A DNA stretch of 14,519 bases, taken from contig DJGU01000038.1 in the NCBI GenBank assembly GCA_002432795.1, positions 7,247 to 21,765 on the forward strand. Reading direction: 5' to 3'. The translations under genes were made by a program, and so were the position numbers. The notes beneath the pieces were generated by a model, which saw nothing but the letters and a program-made list of their open reading frames with translations, did no database searches and was not told where the DNA came from. Positions 7,326 to 13,161 of the stretch are shown one piece after another. How positions within the stretch are numbered: position 1 is the stretch's first letter; each line of letters opens with the position of its first letter. The stretch comes from Anaerolineaceae bacterium UBA5838 (GTDB lineage Bacteria; Chloroflexota; Anaerolineae; Anaerolineales; Anaerolineaceae).

Positions 7326-7385
7326 GGAACGGCTGCCTGTGCCCACAAAAAAGGGTATGCGCCGTTCCAGGTGCGCAGAGGAACG
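7326..7385. repeat. Palindrome 1: GGAACGGC...GCCGTTCC with a third arm
   Basis: GGAACGGC (7326-7333) is the exact reverse complement of GCCGTTCC (7361-7368), separated by 27 bases that include an inner GCCC/GGGT pair. A third copy, GGAACG (7380-7385), pairs with CGTTCC (7363-7368), so two alternative hairpins compete for the middle arm. It is preceded by GTAGG like palindrome 3. Confidence 0.6.
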
Positions 7386-7499
7386 ACGCGAGACACGTAG
7401 ACATGAATGATTGTTTATAGAATATCCGATGTGTTTATTTTCAATTTTTTATGGCTATCCACCCTTGTTAACCCAGCGTATACACCAGACCAATGCTGC

Positions 7500-7521
7500 G
7501 GACAGGCACGGGGGCCTGTCC
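7500..7521. repeat. Palindrome 2: GGACAGGC-6 nt-GCCTGTCC
   Basis: A perfect 8-bp inverted repeat (7500-7507 and 7514-7521) with a 6-base spacer, followed by CTACG so that the right end reads CCCTAC. No T-tract follows on either strand, so it is not a normal intrinsic terminator. Confidence 0.7.
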
Positions 7522-7560
7522 CTACGTGAGAATATATTCAATTTCAACCGGTTCGTGTAG

Positions 7561-7582
7561 GGGTAACCGCCTCTGGTTACCC
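7561..7582. repeat. Palindrome 3: GGGTAACC-6 nt-GGTTACCC
   Basis: A perfect 8-bp inverted repeat (7561-7568 and 7575-7582) with a 6-base spacer GCCTCT. It is preceded by GTAG, giving GTAGGG at 7557-7562, which is the inverse of CCCTAC at 7520-7525 after palindrome 2. The two have the same design but different arms. Confidence 0.7.
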
Positions 7583-7731
7583 GTCATTGTTAATAACGTA
7601 AATCAACACAACCCTCAAAAGGGATGTGTTTGACGGATAAAATATGTAAACAATCCCCTCAAATAAAGCTGTGGACAATCACTGTCTTGTCAACCAGGCT
7701 ATTCCCTACGACAATGAACTCATGGCAGCAG

Positions 7732-7756
7732 GTCGGATTGCGCTTTTCAATCCGAC
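7732..7756. repeat. Palindrome 4: GTCGGATTG-7 nt-CAATCCGAC
   Basis: A perfect 9-bp inverted repeat (7732-7740 and 7748-7756) with spacer CGCTTTT. No T-tract follows on either strand. It is of the same size class as palindromes 2 and 3. Confidence 0.7.
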
Positions 7757-7823
7757 AAATTGGATGTGAATAATCCGAAACAAATACCGTACGGAACCTG
7801 ACCTATAAATGTTAAAAACAAAA

Positions 7824-7844
7824 CCGTTTGGAAAATCCAAACGG
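7824..7844 (-). terminator. Intrinsic terminator of tmRNA
   Basis: The hairpin CCGTTTGGA-AAA-TCCAAACGG (9-bp perfect stem, 3-base loop) lies just 3' of the tmRNA. On the minus strand it is followed by TTTTGTTTTTAAC, a good T-rich tail. On the plus strand the tail is only CTTTTA, so readthrough from the ligA side would be stopped less well. Confidence 0.8.
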
Positions 7845-7852
7845 CTTTTAGG

Positions 7853-8250
7853 TGGAGATGGCGGGAATCGAACCCGCGTCCGAAAGATTAGACTCTCGAA
7901 TCTCTACGAGCATAGTCAGTTGTTCAGGTTCGTCCGTTTGCAGATCAACTGACCGAACTGCATCCAGACTATCCGCTTGGACCCGAAAGCCCTCTTAGCA
8001 GAACCTCACGGAGCGATCCTGGGCAGCCTGATTTTTATGACGCCTTGGCTGGTCCCGATCAGGCAAACGGTCCCAGGAGACGTGACCTCATCTAAGGAGG
8101 TCAGCTTCCATTCAATTAGCTTATGCAGCTAAAGGAAGGGTTGCGTAACTTGTGCGATTGGCACTTGTTTTTTTGTACTGATTTTACGAGGTCGGTACCT
8201 CTCGGCTCGCAATCCGGAACCAGCTTCTCCCGTCGAGACCTGGCATCCCC
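7853..8250 (-). ncRNA. ssrA: Transfer-messenger RNA (tmRNA)
   Basis: About 398 bases on the minus strand; rescues stalled ribosomes with SmpB. The 5' end GGGGATG pairs with CATCTCC near the 3' end (one G-U) to form the tRNA-like acceptor. The T arm is GCGGG-TTCGATT-CCCGC, and the conserved TCGACGGG follows the 5' acceptor strand. After a GAGG...CCTC-containing stem (first pseudoknot region) the resume codon GCC is at 8162-8160, and the tag frame reads ANRTSYATLPLAA, stop TAA at 8123-8121. The -LAA end is the normal protease-targeting signal. It is a one-piece, not a permuted, tmRNA. The genome has ACC then T after the acceptor, so the terminal A of CCA is not encoded. Confidence 0.96.
8121..8162 (-). 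other. tmRNA tag-peptide reading frame
   Basis: The frame of 13 codons plus TAA within the tmRNA gives ANRTSYATLPLAA. The resume codon is assigned from the A-rich stretch before it and from the -LAA end; it could shift only if a different alanine codon in this frame were used, and none lies closer. Confidence 0.85.
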
Positions 8251-8259
8251 GGTACTTGA

Positions 8260-8288
8260 ATTATAGCACAAAATCCCCCTCAGGAAAA
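8260..8288 (-). promoter_or_regulatory. tmRNA promoter (extended -10)
   Basis: On the minus strand TGCTATAAT carries a perfect TATAAT (8265-8260) with TGn extension, 10 bases before the mature 5' end at 8250. At 17 bp spacing the -35 position is TTTTCC (8288-8283), which is weak and lies partly in the loop of the terminator of the preceding transport operon. Confidence 0.7.
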
Positions 8289-8298
8289 CCTGAGGGGG
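8275..8298 (-). terminator. Intrinsic terminator of the ABC transport operon
   Basis: CCCCCTCAGG-AAAA-CCTGAGGGGG on the plus strand forms a perfect 10-bp stem with a 4-base loop, 24 bases after the stop of the solute-binding protein gene. On the minus strand it is followed by ATTTTG, a short T-tract. It overlaps the upstream part of the tmRNA promoter. Confidence 0.85.
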
Positions 8299-8321
8299 TA
8301 CTGTACGAACTTAATAGATAT

Positions 8322-9773
8322 TTACTGGATCTGAGATAACTGCTCAGCCAGGATGGTATTCGCGTTGATGTTTGCTTCGTCAAGGAGAGCCTTGACATCC
8401 GCAGTAACGTCATCAACAATGCTGGTCATAACCACTTCGATAACATTATCGCGAACGAAGTCGTAACCAGGCACTGGGGGTTCGAAAACGCCGTAGGGAA
8501 GCAAGGAGATAGCGGTCGCATATGCTTCTTTGTTGCCAGCAAATTCTGCGGCAACTTCATCTGCAATGCTTGCTTTCACGGGGAAGTAACCAGAAGCTTT
8601 AGCCCACAAGGCATTCACTGGAGCGCTAGTGTAGTACTTAATGAATTCCCAGGCAGCCAGTTCACGTTCCGGAGTGGATTTGGGGATTGAGACAGAGGCA
8701 CCATAGATGTTCATCACAGGATCTGGGGTGGTATGGGGAATTGCAGCCACAGACCACTCGAAGGGGGTGCCGTCAGCTTCAACAGCATTGCCATAGTAAG
8801 GCAGACCGGAGGAAGAACCAACGGTGAAGAGCAAAGTGCCATTACCAAAATCGGTTTGATCGCCGTAGGCTTCGGTAACAAGGCGGGCGCAGCCATCAGC
8901 GAAGAGACCCTGGATAAAGGTCCATGCTTCCACAGCAGCGTCGCTGTTCAGAGTGAACTGGTTAGCGGTGTAATCGAAGATATCGCCGCCAAACGCGAAG
9001 GTCCAGCTGGCGAAGCGGGAAGTATCGATGCTCAGCTGATAACCGGTGGGCGAAGCTGCGCCTTCTGTGGCACCGCTAAATGGCGTCGCAGCGGCTGCAC
9101 AGGCCATTTCTTTAAACTCTGCGGGGGTCGTGGGTGGGGCATCGTAACCAAGTTCCTTCAGCCAGTCCATGTTGTAGTACAAAACTTCCATGGAACGGTT
9201 GGGGGCCAGGCCGAGACGCTGGTTGTCAAACAGAGAGAGCACATCCTGGGCGAAGAAACCAGGGAAGAAATCTTCCTGCTCTTCTTTGCTCAATCCGTAG
9301 ACGGGATGATCCATCAGCTCGTTCATATCAAACATGGCATCCGCCAGTTGGTAGGTCGCGACCTGATTCTGGTAGCCAACAACTACATCGGGCACGTCAG
9401 GGGTGTTCAGGATAGGCAGCATCTTATTGAAGATATCGCCGTAACCTCCTGCGTACTCAGCGGTAACGGTGATGCCGTACTCATTTGTCGCGTTGAAGTC
9501 AGAAATAATCTTCTCTATAGCTGCTTCACGCTCAGTACCGGTGTGCTGATGCCACCATACAATTTCCTTGGCGGGGACTACATCCGCCCAGGGATCAACT
9601 TCGGCCGGTTCTTCGACAACAGGTTCCTCTACAACGGGTTCCTCTACAACGGGTTCTTCAACGACTGGCGCTTCAGGCTCAACTACAGGCACCTCGGTCG
9701 GCGTGGCGCAAGCACCCAGCACCAAGGCTGCAATCATCACGACTGCAAATAAACTAAACAATTTTCTTCTCAT
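8322..9773 (-). CDS. Sugar ABC transporter solute-binding lipoprotein (family 1)
   Basis: A 483-residue exported lipoprotein. The signal peptide MRRKLFSLFAVVMIAALVLGAC has a lipobox L-G-A-C with C22 as the lipidated residue. Residues about 23-65 form a low-complexity acidic linker of four VVEEP repeats, encoded by four 15-bp units. The binding domain starts near 68 (KEIVWWHQHTGTEREAAIEKIISDFN) and shows the family 1 (UgpB/MalE-like) pattern: LPILNTPDVPDVVVGYQNQ, YYNMDWLKELGYDAPPTTPAEFKEMA and ASVSIPKSTPERELAAWEFIKYYTS. It captures a carbohydrate outside the membrane for the two permeases encoded upstream. It is the last gene of the cassette, 71 bases after the second permease gene, with a good GGAGG at 9783-9787 before the ATG. 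The substrate is not predictable from sequence alone. A long open frame antisense to it (8733-9752) is a coding shadow. Confidence 0.93.
   Translation of the reverse strand: MRRKLFSLFAVVMIAALVLGACATPTEVPVVEPEAPVVEEPVVEEPVVEEPVVEEPAEVDPWADVVPAKEIVWWHQHTGTEREAAIEKIISDFNATNEYGITVTAEYAGGYGDIFNKMLPILNTPDVPDVVVGYQNQVATYQLADAMFDMNELMDHPVYGLSKEEQEDFFPGFFAQDVLSLFDNQRLGLAPNRSMEVLYYNMDWLKELGYDAPPTTPAEFKEMACAAAATPFSGATEGAASPTGYQLSIDTSRFASWTFAFGGDIFDYTANQFTLNSDAAVEAWTFIQGLFADGCARLVTEAYGDQTDFGNGTLLFTVGSSSGLPYYGNAVEADGTPFEWSVAAIPHTTPDPVMNIYGASVSIPKSTPERELAAWEFIKYYTSAPVNALWAKASGYFPVKASIADEVAAEFAGNKEAYATAISLLPYGVFEPPVPGYDFVRDNVIEVVMTSIVDDVTADVKALLDEANINANTILAEQLSQIQ
9607..9666 (-). repeat. 15-bp tandem repeat (4 units) encoding VVEEP linker
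   Basis: Four units of 15 bp; the two central ones (9622-9636 and 9637-9651, GGTTCCTCTACAACG on plus) are identical and the outer ones differ by a few bases. It stays in frame, so changes in copy number would lengthen or shorten the linker between lipid anchor and binding domain. Confidence 0.85.
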
Positions 9774-9814
9774 TTGTCAAAACCTCCATTTTGAACAGAT
9801 AGTGTGGTTGATAT

Positions 9815-9828
9815 CGGGTTATTTCCCG
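9815..9828 (-). other. Small hairpin in permease/binding-protein gap
   Basis: CGGG-6 nt-CCCG flanked by imperfect ATAT arms, in the 71-bp gap before the binding-protein gene. It may stabilise or part the message, as hairpins between binding-protein and permease genes often do. The 4-bp stem core is short, so this is tentative. Confidence 0.35.
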
Positions 9829-9841
9829 TAATATCCTTTAT

Positions 9842-9870
9842 ATTTTATCCCTTTAACCCGGTAGTTGCAA
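9842..9870 (-). promoter_or_regulatory. Candidate internal promoter for the binding-protein gene
   Basis: On the minus strand TTGCAA (9870-9865), 17 bases, then TAAAAT (9847-9842). The -10 matches 5 of 6 and the -35 matches 4 of 6 consensus bases. It would start transcription near 9835, about 60 bases before the ATG at 9773, and would let the last gene be made in excess over the permeases. Confidence 0.4.
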
Positions 9871-10735
9871 TTCCCTGTGTGAACTGCTTCTGTGTCAGGA
9901 AATAGACCACCAGAATTGGAATAATCGTTATTACAGCACCTGCCATCAACAAATTCGTTTGGGGTCCAGCTTCCTGCACAAATCCGTGAAGACCTACCAT
10001 CAGAGGTCGCCAGGTATCCCTGGTGGTCACGAGTAAAGGCCACTGGAACGCGTTCCAAGCGCCGGTAAAACCAAACAAAAGCACAGTCATGATCGGCGCT
10101 TTGCTGATCGGCATAACGACCTGCACGAGAAAACGTAAATGGTCGCAGCCATCAATGCGCGCGGCATCCCAAAGTTCGTTGGGGATTTGCGCAAAAAACT
10201 GGCGCAGCAGGAAAATGCTGAAAGCGTTAGCCATGAACGGAATCGTAAGCGCCCAATAGGTGTTGATCCAGGTGCCGCCTGGTAGCGGGATGACATTGCC
10301 GCGGATGAGAAGGTAGTTCGGTATCAATGTGACCGATTCAGGGATCATCATCGTGGCCAAAAAAAGGGCAAAAATGACGTTCTTACCCTTAAAATCTATC
10401 CTTCCAAATGCATAACCTGCCAGAATGGATGTAAAGAGGAGTCCGGCTAAGGTGCCAAGCGTTATCAGCACGCTGTTTAAAAAGTATTTTGAAAAGCTGG
10501 CTTGAAACCAAGCCTCTTTGTAGTTGATCCACTGAGGCACATCAGGCAGAAATCGGCGGGTGATGGTTTCACCCAAGGTCATCAAGGAATTCGAAATCAT
10601 CCAGAAAAAAGGAAAGATAAAAATAAGAGCACCAACAAGCAGTATCAGGTAAAGAAAGGCTTTACCCAAGATTCTGCCGACATGAATATCTTTCTTAGTT
10701 TTTTTGGTTGTAGGAAGTGCTGCTAAATTATCCAT
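9845..10735 (-). CDS. Carbohydrate ABC transporter permease, MalG/UgpE type
   Basis: A 296-residue inner-membrane protein of the usual length, with about six predicted membrane helices (near 25-48, 85-109, 119-139, 163-183, 209-232 and 262-286). The ATPase-contact EAA loop reads ELWDAARIDGCDHLRFLVQV (from residue 187), with the conserved D195-G196 and a following MP-x4-P. Together with the MalF-like protein it forms the channel through which sugar from the binding protein passes. Its start overlaps the end of the upstream permease gene by 8 bases. No ATP-binding protein is encoded in the cassette, so a shared MsmX/MalK-type ATPase elsewhere in the genome is presumed. Confidence 0.93.
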   Translation of the reverse strand: MDNLAALPTTKKTKKDIHVGRILGKAFLYLILLVGALIFIFPFFWMISNSLMTLGETITRRFLPDVPQWINYKEAWFQASFSKYFLNSVLITLGTLAGLLFTSILAGYAFGRIDFKGKNVIFALFLATMMIPESVTLIPNYLLIRGNVIPLPGGTWINTYWALTIPFMANAFSIFLLRQFFAQIPNELWDAARIDGCDHLRFLVQVVMPISKAPIMTVLLFGFTGAWNAFQWPLLVTTRDTWRPLMVGLHGFVQEAGPQTNLLMAGAVITIIPILVVYFLTQKQFTQGIATTGLKG

Positions 10736-11891
10736 AGAAAACCCGCTCTCCCATAAGCTTGTTTTGTGCCAAAGTCAAACCCAAAATGATGACAAACAAG
10801 ACAATAGCCTGAGCAGTGGCTACACTGTACTGGTTTGCTTTATAAAAACGGTCAAACACCAACAAACTGGTTGTAACTACCGTATTCTGCGCACTGGGTG
10901 TTCGCATCACGTAAATATGATTGAAGGCCTTAAAGGTGCCAATAAAACCAATCAAGGTCAGGTAAAAGGTGACCGGAGAAATCATAGGAATAGTGATATG
11001 CCAAAAGCGGTCCCATTTGCTTCCACCGTCCATTTCAGCAGCTTCGTAGATTTCCTTGGGAATATTCCCCAGTCCAGATAAAAATATGACGGTGTTATAG
11101 CCCACAAAGGACCATATACCAAAGAAGATAATTGTCAGCAGCGCCAGGCTTGGCCCCCCCGCCAGACCTGAAACGTCAAAACCCAGTAAATTTAATACTG
11201 GTTTGGGTTCAAATCGCCATCTAAGCGGATCTATACCGAAAAAGCCAATCAATTGGTTGGCAAGAGAAGTTTCCCTGCTGGAGAAGATAATTTGAAAAAC
11301 TACCGCGGTACTGATTGACGGCGTGATATAAGGCAGGAAGTAAATCATGCGAAAAGCTTCCTTCCCAATAATGTCCTGGTAGAGAATATACGCCAGCACC
11401 AACCCGAGAATAATTTCAGCCGGAACAGTCCCCAGTGCGTAGTAGAGGGTCACGATCAGGGAGTTGAGGAAATCCTTATTTCCGGTTTCATACATCAGTC
11501 CCCAACCCGTCACAAAGATCACTCCGCCCAGAATGAGCACCAGAGCTCCGGCGATATGAGCAAGACGCGAACCGTTATTCAAAGATTGGAATGCTTTTCT
11601 CCACACGAAGAAACCAAGCACAAACAATCCTAAACCCGCAAGAAGAACCAACAAGTTCGACCACGAACCAAATATCAACAGGTAGTTCTGACCACCTACA
11701 TACGGCCCCTTTGTAACCTGCCAGTTGAACAGGCTCATATAGATCGAGTAACCGATGGGAAAAATACCAAATACAAAAATAATTAGCAGAGCGGGAAAAG
11801 TAAAAAGGATGCCGGTTATCTGGTCTTTTAAAGCTTGCTGTTTAAAAGCGCTTCGGCTTTTGGTTGAAATAAGTTCTCTGTTAGATTCCAT
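10728..11891 (-). CDS. Carbohydrate ABC transporter permease, MalF/UgpA type, with extra membrane helices
   Basis: A 387-residue inner-membrane protein, some 80-90 residues longer than the usual 290-310. Normal features: first helix 25-53 (ITGILFTFPALLIIFVFGIF), then GYSIYMSLFNW, core helices near 142-170, 180-203, 249-275, 307-325 and 358-378, and the EAA loop IYEAAEMDGGSKWDRFWHIT (from 281, D288-G289) followed by IPMISP. The excess is mainly an insert at about 75-140, in the loop after helix 1, with two further strongly hydrophobic stretches (78-97 and 109-131). The ATG at 11891 follows GAGGTG. It is the first gene of the cassette; a tandem 14-bp repeat lies 41 bases upstream. Confidence 0.92.
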   Translation of the reverse strand: MESNRELISTKSRSAFKQQALKDQITGILFTFPALLIIFVFGIFPIGYSIYMSLFNWQVTKGPYVGGQNYLLIFGSWSNLLVLLAGLGLFVLGFFVWRKAFQSLNNGSRLAHIAGALVLILGGVIFVTGWGLMYETGNKDFLNSLIVTLYYALGTVPAEIILGLVLAYILYQDIIGKEAFRMIYFLPYITPSISTAVVFQIIFSSRETSLANQLIGFFGIDPLRWRFEPKPVLNLLGFDVSGLAGGPSLALLTIIFFGIWSFVGYNTVIFLSGLGNIPKEIYEAAEMDGGSKWDRFWHITIPMISPVTFYLTLIGFIGTFKAFNHIYVMRTPSAQNTVVTTSLLVFDRFYKANQYSVATAQAIVLFVIILGLTLAQNKLMGERVFYG

Positions 11892-11932
11892 CGCACCTCA
11901 GTAGTTGAGCATATGTTGGTTGGTCATAACAT

Positions 11933-11960
11933 CCATAGCTACTGAACCATAGCTACTGTA
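11933..11960 (-). promoter_or_regulatory. Tandem 14-bp repeat, candidate operator of the sugar transporter
   Basis: Two adjacent units, CCATAGCTACTGAA (11933-11946) and CCATAGCTACTGTA (11947-11960), differ at one base, and a third partial unit begins CCAT at 11961. Each contains TAGCTA, a perfect 6-bp palindrome, with centres 14 bp apart. A possible -10, TAGAAT on minus (11968-11963), would put the start site within the repeat, where a repressor typically binds. The -35 is weak, so the promoter itself is uncertain. Confidence 0.45.
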
Positions 11961-12009
11961 CCATTCTACCTGATTTTTTGCACAACAAAATCCACCATTG
12001 TAATTTTTG

Positions 12010-12021
12010 GTTATTAATAAC
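12010..12021. repeat. 12-bp perfect AT-rich palindrome GTTATTAATAAC
   Basis: It lies 7-18 bases downstream of the stop of the phytase-like gene. It has no loop and no T-tract, so it is not a standard terminator. It could be a protein-binding site or chance in AT-rich DNA. Confidence 0.35.
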
Positions 12022-12027
12022 ATAATT

Positions 12028-13161
12028 TTAACTCGAGATCGAGCAGAATCCCAACTGTGAGTTTGGAAAGCTGTCAGTAATTAGCAAAAAACCCAACTCA
12101 TCCAGCATCACGACACCTTCCCAATTTCTGGCTATGTTGAAACCAAGTAATTTTAGATAAATTGGAGCTTGATCAACCCGCAAAATCTGATCATCTTTGA
12201 TCTGAAGCTGCACCAGCCTTTCGACGGGTATATTACTCGCATGGGTCTCCCCCTGACCATATTGCGAAATCAGAGGGTCTTGTTCAACAGCCAAATGCGT
12301 ATCTCCAGGGAAAAAGTAATTCATAACCCAAAATTTTCCATTTAAATCACTGATGGTCGCGTCTGTAATGCGATAATCCAAGATCGGAAATGCGATTTCC
12401 TTTTCAAACTGGAGGTCTAAATCGAATTGATAAGCATGCGGCTGCGCGTCGCTTTGTTTGGCGTTGTGTTCATAAATCACATAGAGGTTTCCGTCCCAAT
12501 ACGTGATAGCCTCAAAAGTAGCGTTCTCAGCGCTGGATAAAGGCTCCAGTTCGATTAAGGAGTTGGGGTCAAGGGTAACGCTCTCGAGCTCACCTTTGAC
12601 AACGCCTTTAATCAGATACCCCATCATCGGATTGCCGCCGTGGCTTTCGACTGTCAGGTAAACATCCTGCTCCACAAACAAGATCGATTCAAACCCTTCA
12701 AAGCCTTTGACCACATTCCGCAGGTTGGAATTAAATATCGGCACATCCCGCACCGGCAGTTCAAATTCCGGATCCTCGATTGCCCGAAGTATGTCCTCTT
12801 TAGAGATGGCAAACAAGTTTCCACCCCCAGAAGAATATTTGCCTTCAGGGTACTGCGGCAATAAGACCAGAAAATCTCCAAACCACGCTAACCCGGAATA
12901 TTCGAAGCTTGTAGCCTGGACCCTTTCCGGAAGTTTTAGCGGTACAACCTCCACCTCTTCGAGCATTAGCTGACTGACGGGAGTTGTGGGCGTCTCCGAC
13001 TCCGTAGGCTCAAGGATATTGCCCGTCTCAAACGATTCCACTAAACTTTCGACCATCTGAGCAGGCTCCGAGCTCGTCAAATAAGCTTTAATACTACACG
13101 CATTAAAGCTTATTATTAAAATGCTTGCTATTATTATTTTTGCCGATTTCGCATTTTTCAT
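12028..13161 (-). CDS. Exported phytase-like (esterase-like) domain protein, probable lipoprotein
   Basis: A protein of 377 residues. The N-terminus (MKNAKSAKIIIASILIISFNAC) is a signal peptide with C22 at a lipobox-like site, although F-N before A-C is atypical. A Thr/Glu/Pro-rich linker spans about 30-65. From about 80 the protein shows repeated beta-strand segments that I read as a phytase-like propeller (PF13449 type): FEYSGLAWFGDFLVLLP, GFEGFESILFVEQDVYLTVES, NATFEAITYWDGNLYVIYEHN and NWEGVVMLDELGFLLITD, with recurring E-G/E-S/E-A turns and acidic residues. That family includes proteins of uncertain enzymatic activity, so hydrolysis of phytate or another phosphoester is only possible. 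Its start overlaps the stop of the secreted nuclease gene (ATGA, 13158-13161), so the two are translationally coupled and probably work together outside the cell. It has no ribosome binding site in a gap of its own. Confidence 0.6.
   Translation of the reverse strand: MKNAKSAKIIIASILIISFNACSIKAYLTSSEPAQMVESLVESFETGNILEPTESETPTTPVSQLMLEEVEVVPLKLPERVQATSFEYSGLAWFGDFLVLLPQYPEGKYSSGGGNLFAISKEDILRAIEDPEFELPVRDVPIFNSNLRNVVKGFEGFESILFVEQDVYLTVESHGGNPMMGYLIKGVVKGELESVTLDPNSLIELEPLSSAENATFEAITYWDGNLYVIYEHNAKQSDAQPHAYQFDLDLQFEKEIAFPILDYRITDATISDLNGKFWVMNYFFPGDTHLAVEQDPLISQYGQGETHASNIPVERLVQLQIKDDQILRVDQAPIYLKLLGFNIARNWEGVVMLDELGFLLITDSFPNSQLGFCSISS

Larger units (their letters stand above)
7255..7823. 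other. Gene-free intergenic region with palindromes
   Basis: No credible coding sequence on either strand; the short open frames here lack ribosome binding sites and family similarity. The region contains four perfect short inverted repeats (listed separately) and AT-rich DNA between them. It separates ligA (plus) from tmRNA (minus), so both transcription units end into it. I see no clear terminator just after ligA. Confidence 0.75.

Noticed and set aside
7628..7660. TTGACG with following TAAAAT as a promoter in the ligA-tmRNA gap
   Set aside because: The two hexamers are only a few bases apart, and no gene follows.
7326..7756. CRISPR array or set of terminators
   Set aside because: The palindromes differ in sequence and spacing, so there is no repeat-spacer pattern, and none is followed by a T-tract on either strand.
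8733..9752. 339-codon open frame on the plus strand
   Set aside because: It is fully antisense to the solute-binding protein gene, whose lipobox, domain motifs and ribosome binding site are convincing. The antisense product is low-complexity, with runs of Phe/Tyr/Asn/Gly that mirror the VVEEP repeats.
9763..9779. TTGACA on minus at the start codon of the binding-protein gene as a -35
   Set aside because: A matching -10 at 16-18 bp is absent (only TTTAGT/TTAGTT), and it would start transcription inside the gene.
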